From positions 1 through 32,547 of the forward strand of contig JBBIJF010000039.1 of NCBI GenBank assembly GCA_037446115.1: 32,547 nt of DNA. Direction: 5' to 3'. Under the pieces are notes generated by a model. The model ran no database searches, was not told the origin of the DNA, and saw nothing but the letters and a program-made list of their open reading frames with translations. Below, piece by piece: positions 23,856 to 32,164 of the stretch; position 1 is the first letter of the stretch, and every line of letters begins with the position of its first letter. Made by a program: the position numbers and the translations under genes. Origin of the DNA: JANWXD01 sp037446115. Lineage in GTDB: Bacteria; Acidobacteriota; Terriglobia; Bryobacterales; Bryobacteraceae.

Positions 23856-24908
23856 TTGGAATCCCAGATCACAGCCAAAGCCGTCCCCGTGCTGAAACGC
23901 TGGACGCTTTCGACCGCCGAGAAACTGGGCGCCTACGCCGTCTGCCGCGGTCTTTGCCGCCGCCGGCTCGCGGTGTTGTGTTACCACGGCGTCATTTCCC
24001 GCCGCCGGAACGAGTGGCAGGATCTGTTCACGTTTCTGGTGGATGTTTCGGAATTCACGGCGCAGCTCGAATACCTATGCAAACACTTCACGCCGCTCTC
24101 GGCATCGGAACTATGTGAGGGTTTACTCGGGAATCGGTCATGGCCCGGCAACCCGGTCGTAATTACCTTCGATGACGGTTATCGCAACAATGTGACGCTG
24201 GCCGCGCCCATCTTGAAAAAAATGGGAGTCCCGGCAATCTTCCATCTGACGACGGCCTACCTCGGTTCGCCTTCGATCCTCTGGACTACCGAGATGCGGC
24301 TGCGAGTCCTGGACTGGCCGGAGCCGGAGATTGCCTGCACGCTGGGCCGCTACGACCTCAGAAGCTGCGGTCCCGACCGCCGCCGGCGGCTCGGCGTAGC
24401 CAACCAGCTCGTGGAGCAGTGCAAGCGGGCTTCCCTTGAGACACGGGAGCAGTTGTTGGTCCTGCTGCGGTCGAAAACCGAAGCCCTCCCCTCGCTCTAC
24501 GATGAAGAGGCGCATGCTTTCATGGACTGGCAGGAAGCCCGATGGCTCGCAACACAGGGATTCGAACTGGGCTCGCACACGGTTTCCCATCCCGTACTGA
24601 CCTCGCTCGCCGCCGAGGCCGTGGAGTCCGAACTGCGACAGAGCCGGCAGAAGATCGAGACCGAGGCCGGCGCCCCTTGTCGGTTCCTGGCGTACCCGAA
24701 CGGAGGCCCGGAGGACTACTCCGCTGAAGTGATGCGATGGGCGGAGCGGGCCGGCTACCAGGCGGCGTTCTCGGTCGAGGATCGCCATGCCGGAGAGCGC
24801 CCGCTCCGCTGGGCCATACCGAGGCTCAGGGTGTACCACGGAATGCCGGGCAATATTTTTCGCGCGAAAGTCAGCGGCGTGTATGCACTGGCCGGGCGTG
24901 AGGGCTAA
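23856..24908 (+). CDS. Polysaccharide deacetylase (NodB/CE4 family)
   Basis: About 350 residues. NodB landmarks: AVLCYHGVI, VVITFDDGYRNN (the first acidic pair), and LGSHTVSHPVLTSL (the metal-binding histidines), then FLAYPNGGPEDYS. The family removes acetyl groups from N-acetylated sugars or peptidoglycan. No signal peptide is apparent; the N-terminus is basic. The start is uncertain: TTG 23856 has a GAGGG eight bases upstream; GTG 23787 gives an arginine-rich, noncoding-looking extension; GTG 23889 is also possible. It follows the SDR by 99 bp and precedes the GNAT gene by 92 bp on the same strand. Confidence 0.88.
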   Translation: MESQITAKAVPVLKRWTLSTAEKLGAYAVCRGLCRRRLAVLCYHGVISRRRNEWQDLFTFLVDVSEFTAQLEYLCKHFTPLSASELCEGLLGNRSWPGNPVVITFDDGYRNNVTLAAPILKKMGVPAIFHLTTAYLGSPSILWTTEMRLRVLDWPEPEIACTLGRYDLRSCGPDRRRRLGVANQLVEQCKRASLETREQLLVLLRSKTEALPSLYDEEAHAFMDWQEARWLATQGFELGSHTVSHPVLTSLAAEAVESELRQSRQKIETEAGAPCRFLAYPNGGPEDYSAEVMRWAERAGYQAAFSVEDRHAGERPLRWAIPRLRVYHGMPGNIFRAKVSGVYALAGREG

Positions 24909-25000
24909 CAACCATCGAAAATGACGCTTCTTCGTCTCCTTGCTTTCGCCTTCCTCCGGGAACGAGCCGCGCGCCCGGCCGCCAACCGGTACACGCTCTC

Positions 25001-26083
25001 ATGACCCGGGTCCGCTGCGCGAACGTGGATGATCTCCCTGCGATTCTCGACGTATCCGTCCGCAACGGGCTCACCGCCTTTGATCCGGACCTTCGCCGGC
25101 GCTGGTGGCTGAGCCATCCCTTCCGCAGCGAGCTGGAGCAGGTGCCCATGGGCTGGGTGCTCGAAAATGAGTCCGGCCGCATCGTGGGCACCATGACCAA
25201 TGTCCCGATGTTGTACGAGCTGGAAGGGCGCCCTCTGAAATGCGCGATCGCGAGCTCCTGGGCCGTGGATCCGGACTACCGCCGCAGTTCGCTGTTGCTC
25301 ACCATGTCCTACTTCGCTCAGGGCCATGTAGATTTACTGCTCAACGGCAGCGCCAACGAAACTGCCGCCCGGGTGATGACGGCATTCGGAGCTCAGCCCA
25401 TCCCGGCCCCGGACTACCATTGCAGCTATTTCTGGATCCTCCGCCGGAGAGCGTTTGCCGCTGCGGCGCTCGAACGACGGCGCGTTCCCGGGGCCCGGTG
25501 GTTGTCCGTGCCGGCCGCGCTGGCGCTTGCGCTCGCCGCCCTTCCCGGCCGCCTCCCCCGCAAAGCGGCAGCCGAGATCCGGCACTTCGACAGCTTCGGC
25601 GAAGAGTTCGACCGGTTTTGGGAAAAACTGCGGCGGCAACCGGGCCGTCTTGTGGCGGTTCGAACGGCAAAGGCGCTCCAGTGGCGCTTCAGCCAGGCCT
25701 GGTGGCCCGACAAGCCCCTCATTGTAGGCGCCCTGCGCGAAGGCGAACTCGTGGGTTACCTCGTCGCGATGGCGCAGGCTCCAGAGCACTCCCGGGGCCT
25801 GCGGAGCTATCTTATCGGTGACCTTCAGGCGCTCGGCGACTCATCGGCCGTCATTAGCACGTTGCTGCGGGAGGCGGTGCGCACGGCACGTCGCCTCGGC
25901 GCGGGCTCGGTGCAGTGGATCGGATGGGCTCCCCCCAAGCGACAAGCAGCCTTGTCCCTGTTTCCGAGAAAGTATCGAAGCCGCGGCCATTGGCCGCTCT
26001 ACTACCGGGTCGCAAGCGCCGACCTCAAATCCGCACTTTCCCGACCCGACTGCTGGGACTTTTCTCCCTTCGATGCGTTTTGA
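25001..26083 (+). CDS. GNAT-like acyltransferase family protein
   Basis: 360 residues. The N-terminal part (about 1-150) follows a GNAT pattern: VRCANVDDLPAILDVSVRNG, GWVLENESGRIVGTMTNVP and a coenzyme-binding-like strand/helix CAIASSWAVDPDYRRSSLLLTMSYFA. The C-terminal half (about 190-350) repeats a similar fold: RTAKALQWRFSQ, IVGALREGELVGYLVAMA and VISTLLREAVRTARRLGAGSVQWIG. This tandem arrangement resembles the FemAB/GNAT proteins found in surface-polysaccharide loci. An Ala/Leu-rich stretch (about 167-184) is unlikely to be a true membrane span. Substrate unknown; context suggests sugar or lipid acylation. Confidence 0.72.
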   Translation: MTRVRCANVDDLPAILDVSVRNGLTAFDPDLRRRWWLSHPFRSELEQVPMGWVLENESGRIVGTMTNVPMLYELEGRPLKCAIASSWAVDPDYRRSSLLLTMSYFAQGHVDLLLNGSANETAARVMTAFGAQPIPAPDYHCSYFWILRRRAFAAAALERRRVPGARWLSVPAALALALAALPGRLPRKAAAEIRHFDSFGEEFDRFWEKLRRQPGRLVAVRTAKALQWRFSQAWWPDKPLIVGALREGELVGYLVAMAQAPEHSRGLRSYLIGDLQALGDSSAVISTLLREAVRTARRLGAGSVQWIGWAPPKRQAALSLFPRKYRSRGHWPLYYRVASADLKSALSRPDCWDFSPFDAF

Positions 26084-26127
26084 CCGGCCGCCGGAATCAG
26101 GCGCGCCCCTGCAAGCAATTTCCTGCT

Positions 26128-26175
26128 AACCCGGCGGGTGCAGGCGCTTGCATCGAGCCGGTCCGCCGCCGGGTT
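26128..26175 (+). terminator. Possible terminator after the GNAT gene
   Basis: AACCCGGCGG (26128-26137) and CCGCCGGGTT (26166-26175) are 10-bp perfect inverted arms with a 28-base loop that itself holds TGCA/TGCA. They are followed by TCAATCACTTG, not a clean T-run. It lies 45 bp after the stop at 26083. Confidence 0.35.
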
Positions 26176-26303
26176 CAATCACTTGTTTGCCGCGGGATCC
26201 CGGAGCGGCAGCGCTTGCCATGAGTGGCGGCCGGCTGAGGTAGGATTGCAAAAAGGCCCCGGCAGAAAATCCGGCGCCGGGTCCCGCGCAGACAGGAGGC
26301 TCG

Positions 26304-28373
26304 ATGAAAACCGGTAACCGATCTGCCCCTTGGAGCCGCCGCCGCTTCGGAACTTTGCTGGTTCTGTCGCCGGCGGCTGTCCCTGCATCCCCATGGGCGC
26401 AGCAGCCCGGGCACGGCGAGCGGCCCTCGGATCGGCCCGCGCCTGGGTCCTTTCGACGTCCCCTGGTTCCGGAGACGCCCGCCTTTGAGGGAACACTGGA
26501 GTTCCGCCGCGGCAAAGTGACGCCGAAGGCCGAGCCGTTCCCGATGAGCCGGGTCCGCCTGTTGCCCGGCAGCCTGTTTTCGAAGGCACACGAATGGAAT
26601 CGGGGTTACATGGCGCGCCTGAATGCCGACCGGCTGCTTTACACCTTCCGCGCCAATGCCGGCCTGCCTGTGGGTTCCGCCAAGCCTCTGGGAGGTTGGG
26701 AGCAGCCGGAAAACGGCCAGCGTTCGAGCGAGTTGCGCGGCCATTTCACCGGTCATTTCCTGACGGCAAGCGCGCAGCTGGCGGCGGCCGGCGACCGCGA
26801 GGCCAAAGCCAAGGCCGATTACATGGTCGCGGAACTGGCCAAGTGCCAGCAAAAGCTCGGCGGCGCCTATCTCAGCGCCTTTCCCACCACCTGGTTCGAC
26901 CGTCTGGAGCGCGGCGAACGCGTCTGGGCTCCCTTCTACACCATCCACAAGATCATGGCGGGCCTGTTCGACATGTACCGCCTGGCGGGCAACCGGCAGG
27001 CGCTCCAGGTTCTCGAAGGGATGGCCGCGTGGGTGGATGAGTGGACCGCCTCGAAAAGCGAGGCCCACATGCAGCAGATCCTGAACGTGGAGTTCGGCGG
27101 CATCGCCGAAACGCTGTACCATCTGGCCGCAGCCACCGCCGAGGACCGCTGGGCTCGCGCCGGCGACCGGTTCCAGAAGAAAAGCTTCCTCAACCCGCTG
27201 GCCGCCCGCCGCGACGAACTGCGCGGGCTGCACGCCAACACCCATATCCCGCAGGTGATTGCCGCGGCGCGCCGCTATGAACTCTCCGCAGACGCTCGCT
27301 TCCGCGACGTAGCCGAGTTCTTCTTTTACGAGATCAGGACCGCGCGTTCCTATGTCACCGGAGGCACCAGCAACGCCGAGGCCTGGCTGGCGCCGCCCCG
27401 GAGGCTCGCCGCCGAATGGCGGCAGAGCGTCAACACGGCCGAGTGTTGCTGTGCGTACAATATGCTTCGCCTGACACGCTACCTCTACGGCTGGAACCCG
27501 GATCCGACTTACTTCGATTACTACGAGCGCCTGTTGCTCAACCACCGGATCGGCACGATCCGTCCGAACTCAGGCTATACGCAGTATTACTTGTCTTTGA
27601 GTCCTGGCGTCTGGAAGACGTTTAACACAGAAGATCAGACCTTCTGGTGTTGCACCGGCACCGGCATCGAAGAGTTCTCGAAACTCAACGACAGCATTTA
27701 CTGGCACGACAAACAAGGACTCTACGTGAACTTGTTCCTCCCCTCCGAGCTCGACTGGCCGGAAAAGGGTGTCAAGCTCCGCCTGGAGACGCAGTATCCG
27801 GAGTCGGAGGACATCGCCCTGACCGTGATCGCCGCACCTTCGGAGACTCTGGCGATCAGGCTCCGCATCCCCGGGTGGCTCGAAAGCTCGCCGGCCGTGA
27901 AGCTCAACGGCAGAGTGCTGGAGGTCTCCGCTTCGCCGGGAAGCTACCTGACCCTGAGCCGGGTCTGGAAGGCGGGCGACATAGTGGAGCTGCGGCTCCC
28001 CATGCATCTGGGCGTCGAAGCCATGCCGGACGATGCACACTTGCAGGCCTTCCTTTACGGCCCGCTGGTTCTGGCAGGCGATCTGGGCGCAGAAGGCCTC
28101 ACGGAAGCACACATCATCGGCCCCAATTTTCGAGTGGGCGCGCCGGGTGTCGAGCAGCACGGCTCGCCTCTGGGGCCCTCCAACCGGGTCCCGCCGGTTC
28201 CGGATCTCGAGATCCCCAGGTTGCGACCGGCCGGCGAGGATCCCGCCGCCTGGATCAAGCCGGCGGCACAGCCGCTCACCTTCCGGACCGTCGGGCAGAG
28301 CAAGGACGTGACGCTGGTGCCGCTCTACCGCCTCTTTGACCGACGCTACGCCGTCTACTGGGAGACCGTTTAG
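26304..28373 (+). CDS. GH127-type (DUF1680) glycoside hydrolase, Tat-exported
   Basis: 689 residues. A twin-arginine signal (SRRRFGTLLVLSPAAVPAS, about 12-30) implies folded export. The body is the alpha/alpha-barrel glycoside hydrolase of the beta-L-arabinofuranosidase (GH127/DUF1680) type: GGWEQPENGQRSSELRGHFTGHFL, PFYTIHKIMAGLFDMY, NVEFGGIAETLYHL, and the metal/nucleophile cysteine cluster ECCCAYNMLRL (about 379-389) plus FWCCTGTGIEE (about 446-456). In characterised members a Glu, one Cys and a later Cys-Cys pair bind zinc and one Cys is the nucleophile; all are present. The C-terminal beta domain includes IPGWL and YGPLVLAGDLG. Substrate is probably a plant arabinofuranoside. Confidence 0.92.
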   Translation: MKTGNRSAPWSRRRFGTLLVLSPAAVPASPWAQQPGHGERPSDRPAPGSFRRPLVPETPAFEGTLEFRRGKVTPKAEPFPMSRVRLLPGSLFSKAHEWNRGYMARLNADRLLYTFRANAGLPVGSAKPLGGWEQPENGQRSSELRGHFTGHFLTASAQLAAAGDREAKAKADYMVAELAKCQQKLGGAYLSAFPTTWFDRLERGERVWAPFYTIHKIMAGLFDMYRLAGNRQALQVLEGMAAWVDEWTASKSEAHMQQILNVEFGGIAETLYHLAAATAEDRWARAGDRFQKKSFLNPLAARRDELRGLHANTHIPQVIAAARRYELSADARFRDVAEFFFYEIRTARSYVTGGTSNAEAWLAPPRRLAAEWRQSVNTAECCCAYNMLRLTRYLYGWNPDPTYFDYYERLLLNHRIGTIRPNSGYTQYYLSLSPGVWKTFNTEDQTFWCCTGTGIEEFSKLNDSIYWHDKQGLYVNLFLPSELDWPEKGVKLRLETQYPESEDIALTVIAAPSETLAIRLRIPGWLESSPAVKLNGRVLEVSASPGSYLTLSRVWKAGDIVELRLPMHLGVEAMPDDAHLQAFLYGPLVLAGDLGAEGLTEAHIIGPNFRVGAPGVEQHGSPLGPSNRVPPVPDLEIPRLRPAGEDPAAWIKPAAQPLTFRTVGQSKDVTLVPLYRLFDRRYAVYWETV

Positions 28374-28434
28374 CACTGACGCAGGAGACCGCCGAACTGC
28401 CGCAGAGCGAGGACTGCGCAGGAGGAGGCGCGCT

Positions 28435-29955
28435 TCAGCTCCAGTAATTTCGATCCAGGCTGCGGTACTGCACCGCTTCGGCCACGTGTTTGGCGCTGAT
28501 GGCTTCCGAGCCGGCTAAATCCGCAATCGTACGGGCGACTTTCAGCAGCCGGTCGTGACCCCGCGCCGAAAGTCCCAGTCGGCGCACCGCCGTTTCCAGA
28601 GTGCGTTCGCCGGCCTCATCCAGTTCGCACAGCTTCCGCAGCAGGCGTGTGGGGATCCGGGCGTTGGGGAAGCCGCGCGCCTGCTGGATCCGCCGCGCCG
28701 CCAGCACGCGCTCCCGCATCTCGGCCGAGGAAGCGCCGCCGCCCTGGCCGCGCATCTCCTTGAAGGGGACCGCGGGAACTTCGATATGCAGGTCAATGCG
28801 ATCGAGCAGCGGCCCGCTGATCTTGGACAGGTAACGCTGGATCATCGCTCCGGTGCAGCGGCATTCCCGGGTGGCATCTCCGAAGAAGCCGCAGGGGCAG
28901 GGATTCATGGCCGCCACGAGCATGAAGCTGGCCGGCAAAGACAGCGTCATGTTGGCGCGCGCAATCGTGACCGAGCCCTCTTCGAGGGGCTGGCGCAGCA
29001 GCTCCAGCACGTTGCGATGAAACTCCGGCAATTCGTCCAGAAACAGCACGCCGTTGTGCGCCAGACTCACCTCCCCGGGCCGCGGCATGCCGCTGCCTCC
29101 GCCGAGCAGGCCCGCGTCGGACACGGTGTGGTGCGGCGCGCGAAACGGGCGCTCGGTCAGCAGCCCTGCCCCGGAAGGCAGCGTGCCCGCCACGCTATGC
29201 ACCTTGGTGGTCTCCAGCGCCTCTTCGAAGGTCAGCGGCGGCAGGATTCCCGCCAGGCGCCGCGCCAGCATGGTCTTGCCCGAACCCGGCGGGCCGATCA
29301 TCAGCACGTTGTGCCCACCCGCCGCAGCCACCTCGAGCGCGCGCTTGGCCGTCGCCTGCCCGCACACTTCGCGAAAATCCAGCCCGTGGGACGAAGCCGC
29401 GCCCAGGGCCGGTGCCGGGGCCGCCGCCGGGGTGAACTGATCGGGCTCGACCATCAGCTTGACGACTTCGGTGACGTGCGTGACGCCGTAGACCCGCACG
29501 CCCTCCACCACCGCCGCCTCGGCAGCATTGGCCGCCGGCACCACCAGGTTCTCCACCCCGTGCCGGCGCGCGCAGGCGGCGATCGGCAATGCGCCCCGGA
29601 CCGGCCGTATCGCCCCGTCCAGCGACAACTCCCCCACCAGCAGGAAGCGGTCCGTGGGCGGCACCGTCCCCATGGCGCCCAGGATTCCCACCGCCATGGG
29701 CAGGTCAAACCCCGCCCCCTCCTTGCGCACGTTGGCCGGCGCCAGGTTGATGGTGACGGCTTTGTTGGGATAACCCAGACCGGAGTTGAGCAGCGCGGAC
29801 TTGATCCGTTCCCGGCTTTCCTTCACCGCCGTGTCCGGCATGCCCACGGTGATGAAGTTCTGGGTTGATCCGGAGGCGTACAGATCCACCTCGACATCAA
29901 TGGGACAGGCGTCAATACCGTAGACCGCTGCGCTGCGTGTCCGGAACAGGGCCAA
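28435..29955 (-). CDS. YifB/ComM family Mg-chelatase-like AAA+ ATPase
   Basis: About 506 residues. N-terminal ChlI-like domain (VYGIDACPIDVEVDL, GMPDTAVKESRERIKSAL, INLAPANVRKEGAGFDLPMAVGIL), then the AAA+ domain with Walker A GPPGSGKTMLARRLAG, FRAPHHTVSDAGLLGGG, Walker B GVLFLDELPEF and the cysteine-rich NPCPCGFFGDATRECRCT, and a C-terminal helical domain with GLSARGHDRLLKVARTIADL. ComM is a branch-migration helicase in transformation; dprA lies 13 kb away. The start is probably TTG 29955 (MALFRTRSAAVYGIDA, in line with the family); a TTG at 29985 would add ten residues. Confidence 0.93.
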   Translation of the reverse strand: MALFRTRSAAVYGIDACPIDVEVDLYASGSTQNFITVGMPDTAVKESRERIKSALLNSGLGYPNKAVTINLAPANVRKEGAGFDLPMAVGILGAMGTVPPTDRFLLVGELSLDGAIRPVRGALPIAACARRHGVENLVVPAANAAEAAVVEGVRVYGVTHVTEVVKLMVEPDQFTPAAAPAPALGAASSHGLDFREVCGQATAKRALEVAAAGGHNVLMIGPPGSGKTMLARRLAGILPPLTFEEALETTKVHSVAGTLPSGAGLLTERPFRAPHHTVSDAGLLGGGSGMPRPGEVSLAHNGVLFLDELPEFHRNVLELLRQPLEEGSVTIARANMTLSLPASFMLVAAMNPCPCGFFGDATRECRCTGAMIQRYLSKISGPLLDRIDLHIEVPAVPFKEMRGQGGGASSAEMRERVLAARRIQQARGFPNARIPTRLLRKLCELDEAGERTLETAVRRLGLSARGHDRLLKVARTIADLAGSEAISAKHVAEAVQYRSLDRNYWS

Positions 29956-30104
29956 GACATCAAATAGTGGCCCTGGCGGGGGCAAAATCTCACGGGCACT
30001 CAGGCGGCGCGCGGCCCGTCAAGGGAATCAGAACGATTTCGATGTTTGCCGCGCTACCAACCACCGACTGCGCCACCTCCCGGTTGCGGGCACACCCCTC
30101 CCGT

Positions 30105-30144
30105 TTGTGGATCGACGTATGTAAGAATATCGATTAGCTGATCG
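30105..30144 (+). promoter_or_regulatory. Putative arsR-type gene promoter and operator
   Basis: TTGTGG (30105-30110) and TATCGA (30128-30133) are 17 bp apart. The near-perfect palindrome CGATTAGCTGATCG (30131-30144, one mismatched pair) covers the -10 and the expected transcription start, where a self-repressing ArsR protein would act. Confidence 0.4.
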
Positions 30145-30168
30145 TGCACTCGTTTCGGGAAGCCGTCA

Positions 30169-30468
30169 ATGGATGACAGGCAGTTTACGCGTGTCGCAAA
30201 GGCGCTCGCCGATGCCAGACGCTTCGAGATCTTTCAGGTGATTGCTGCCGAGGTCGAGATTTCCTGCGGCGCCATCGCTCAGCGCTTTCCCATCGGCCAG
30301 TCCACCGTATCCCACCATCTCAAGGTGCTCGCCGACGCCGGGCTGGTCGAAGTGCGCAGGGAGGGGCAGCACGGCTACTTTTCGGCCCGCGTGGACGTCC
30401 TCGATGCGTACACCGAGGAGTTGCGGCGCCGGATCGGCCTCACCCGCAGATCCGGCGCGTCCCGTTAG
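30169..30468 (+). CDS. ArsR/SmtB family transcriptional regulator
   Basis: 99 residues, a single winged-helix domain: KALADARRFEIFQVIAAEVEISCGAIAQRF, the recognition helix GQSTVSHHLKVLADAGLVEVRREGQHGYFSARV, then a short C-terminal helix. There is one cysteine (Cys33), so no standard metal-thiolate site; it may respond to another signal. Such regulators often repress an adjacent gene, here the DoxX gene that starts 101 bp downstream. Start ATG 30169 has no strong Shine-Dalgarno. Confidence 0.92.
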   Translation: MDDRQFTRVAKALADARRFEIFQVIAAEVEISCGAIAQRFPIGQSTVSHHLKVLADAGLVEVRREGQHGYFSARVDVLDAYTEELRRRIGLTRRSGASR

Positions 30469-30501
30469 GGGGAGGCAGTGGCAGCCGAAGTGGCGGTTTT
30501 G

Positions 30502-30552
30502 TCGAAGCAGGTTCGATCTGTTGAAGAACGTCGCAATTCGTTCAATAACGAA
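30502..30552 (+). promoter_or_regulatory. Inverted repeats before the DoxX gene
   Basis: Two palindromes sit in the 101-bp gap: TCGAA-N5-TTCGA (30502-30516) and TTCGTT-CAAT-AACGAA (30537-30552). The second is just before the ribosome site GAGGAGG and is a candidate binding site for the neighbouring ArsR-type regulator. Confidence 0.4.
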
Positions 30553-30569
30553 CACGAGGAGGTTTCCAA

Positions 30570-30977
30570 ATGGAGAAGCTGGAACGGTTCGCGCCCCTGG
30601 TAGGGCGCCTTCTGCTGGCGCAGATCTTTCTGGCCAGCGGGCTCAACAAGATTGGCGCCTGGGAACAGACGGCCGGCTACATGGCCTCAAAAGGCATGCC
30701 GCTCGTGCCGTTGTTTCTCATCGCCGCAATCGTCTTCGAGGTGGCCGGAGGACTCAGCCTCGCGCTCGGCTATAAGGCCAGGCTCGGCGCGGCGGCGCTC
30801 ATCGTCTTTCTGATTCCGGTGTCACTGATCTTTCACAATTTCTGGACCTATGAAGGAATGGAGCAGCAGGTGCAAATGGCCATGTTCATGAAGAACCTGG
30901 CCATCATGGGCGGGCTTGCGGTGGTGGTCGGCCGGGGAGCCGGCCCGCTGAGCCTCGACAGCCGCCACCAAACGTAG
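30570..30977 (+). CDS. DoxX family membrane protein
   Basis: 135 residues, four membrane helices: about 8-25 (LVGRLLLAQIFLASGLNK), 45-67 (LVPLFLIAAIVFEVAGGLSLALG), 70-88 and 105-125. The first helix with GLNKIGAW and the FEVAGG motif in the second are DoxX signatures. Family members are linked to redox and sulfur stress or quinone chemistry; the exact activity is unresolved. A GAGGAGG ribosome site precedes the ATG. Probably co-regulated with, or repressed by, the ArsR gene upstream. Confidence 0.92.
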   Translation: MEKLERFAPLVGRLLLAQIFLASGLNKIGAWEQTAGYMASKGMPLVPLFLIAAIVFEVAGGLSLALGYKARLGAAALIVFLIPVSLIFHNFWTYEGMEQQVQMAMFMKNLAIMGGLAVVVGRGAGPLSLDSRHQT

Positions 30978-30994
30978 ATGGGGCAGGGGAGCCC

Positions 30995-31049
30995 CGGGAC
31001 TGCACCGGACGGAGTCCCGCTCATTTTCTGACACTCCGGTGAGCCGGAG
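30995..31049 (+). terminator. Terminator-like hairpins after the DoxX gene
   Basis: CGGGACT (30995-31001) pairs with AGTCCCG (31013-31019), followed by CTCATTTTC. A second perfect hairpin CTCCGG-TGAG-CCGGAG (31034-31049) follows directly. The first, 17 bp after the stop, is a reasonable intrinsic terminator with a weak T-tract. Confidence 0.5.
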
Positions 31050-31343
31050 CCTCCCGCCATCAGTGTAAGGTCGGAGCCCTTCAGCGCGGGCATGTTCGAC
31101 GTGCGGCAAAGTGCAGGACTACGCCCGATCCGGCTCCGCCGTATCTCAAGCTTCAGGCGACCCAAATTCTTGGGCAACCGGCGGTCGTCGCGTCGGACTC
31201 TAAGTCACACGGTCGGCGAGTTTCGCAACAACGCCGGCGCGCTGCTGCACTCCAAGGGTGCCCACCCTGGTACACCACAGCCGAATTACTTCGTCGCCTC
31301 AGGCTCGCCGCCACCGTGGGTGCGGTGATGTCCCGCACGGTCT
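31050..31343. other. Intergenic DNA, no gene recognised
   Basis: No open frame here has family motifs, and codon use differs from the neighbouring genes. It may be eroded mobile DNA, as a recombinase fragment follows. A stretch near 31348-31365 resembles a tRNA T-arm but does not fold as one. Confidence 0.4.
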
Positions 31344-31529
31344 TCAGCGGTTCGAGTCCCGCTCGATCAGCCGCTTCTCGCGCTCGAGGGTTTCGACGTC
31401 GGCGATGCGCTGCTCGCCCAGCGCGCGCACCACCTCACCGACCACCGCCGGGTTGGCGGCGATGCCTCCGATCTGCTCGACCACCGCCTGTGCGATCGCG
31501 GGCAGCTGGGCGGAAGACCCGCGCGGCGC
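31344..31529 (-). pseudogene. Remnant of a serine recombinase C-terminal region
   Basis: Between in-frame stops, the minus strand encodes SSAQLPAIAQAVVEQIGGIA, then ANPAVVGEVVRALGEQRIAD and VETLEREKRLIERDSNR. This resembles the post-zinc-ribbon segment and coiled coil of large serine recombinases (pattern: proline-ala-x-x-x-x-x-VV-x-x-I, a short loop, then a long Glu/Arg heptad helix). There is no start codon, catalytic domain or zinc ribbon, so it is a decayed piece. The assignment is by pattern recall; another coiled-coil protein is possible. Confidence 0.45.
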
Positions 31530-31652
31530 TCACCCGCATTGGTGACGCCCCGTTGCCGGAACGGCGTGTAGCGTGCAAGGGCGCGCGCCGGTTCCCGGAT
31601 CTTGTCAGGCTCCGCACCCTCTTCATCGGCCTGCAATCGCCAGCCCATCTCC

Positions 31653-32123
31653 TCAGATTTTGTCCCATTCCCAGAGTGTGAAGGAAAGCATACGATCGAC
31701 CGGCATGTTCGCATGCTTCAGATGGACGATGATTTGGCCTCGGTGGTGACCTTCGTGGGCAATCGCGTATGCAAAGAACGCGTGGACGCCTCGCTTGAAG
31801 GATTTGATCTTACCAGACTGTGCCGCTACGTTGAGCATATTGGCGACGGCGTCGGCTGAGGCTTCTAGCGACGTTTTGAGATCCTCCTTGTCGGCACTTC
31901 CCTTTTCAATTTTGCGGAGACTCTTTGCGGCCGTCGGTGCTTGTACCTCCAGCCACATAATTCGGGTATTGTGCAGGTGCGCGAACTGATCGGCGACGCT
32001 GCGGGCACGCGTACTTGGAATGAGCGAAAGCTGCTCGTCGCTTAGGGCATCAAGAAGAATGAGATTGACGCGATTATTCAAACGCCAAATCTCAGCCAGG
32101 CTATACGGTGAGACGTTAGACAT
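31653..32123 (-). CDS. DinB-like putative metal-dependent protein
   Basis: 156 residues, four-helix bundle of the DinB/YfiT type. Candidate metal histidines are in QFAHLHNTRIMWLE (His49/51) and AYAIAHEGHHRGQIIVHLK. The opening YSLAEIWRLNNRVNLILLDAL and closing LWEWDKI fit the family. Members include thiol-dependent transferases and proteins of unknown role. A TATAAT ends 6 nt before the ATG. It has lower GC and a different codon feel from the rest of the window, consistent with the mobile-DNA remnants on both sides. Confidence 0.85.
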   Translation of the reverse strand: MSNVSPYSLAEIWRLNNRVNLILLDALSDEQLSLIPSTRARSVADQFAHLHNTRIMWLEVQAPTAAKSLRKIEKGSADKEDLKTSLEASADAVANMLNVAAQSGKIKSFKRGVHAFFAYAIAHEGHHRGQIIVHLKHANMPVDRMLSFTLWEWDKI

Positions 32124-32129
32124 CCAATG

Positions 32130-32135
32130 ATTATA
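32130..32135 (-). promoter_or_regulatory. Consensus -10 element of the DinB-like gene
   Basis: Minus-strand TATAAT, a perfect -10, is followed by six bases and the ATG at 32123. The transcript would be leaderless or nearly so. No good -35 is found 16-18 bp upstream. Confidence 0.5.
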
Positions 32136-32164
32136 ACACTACATACTCTAAAGTGGGCGGAGTC

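Noticed and set aside
31340..31380. T-arm-like sequence (GGTTCGAGTCCCGC) suggesting a tRNA 3' half
   Set aside because: The stem does not pair with a 7-base loop in the standard register, no acceptor, anticodon or D arm surrounds it, and the opposite strand reads as the end of the recombinase-like fragment.
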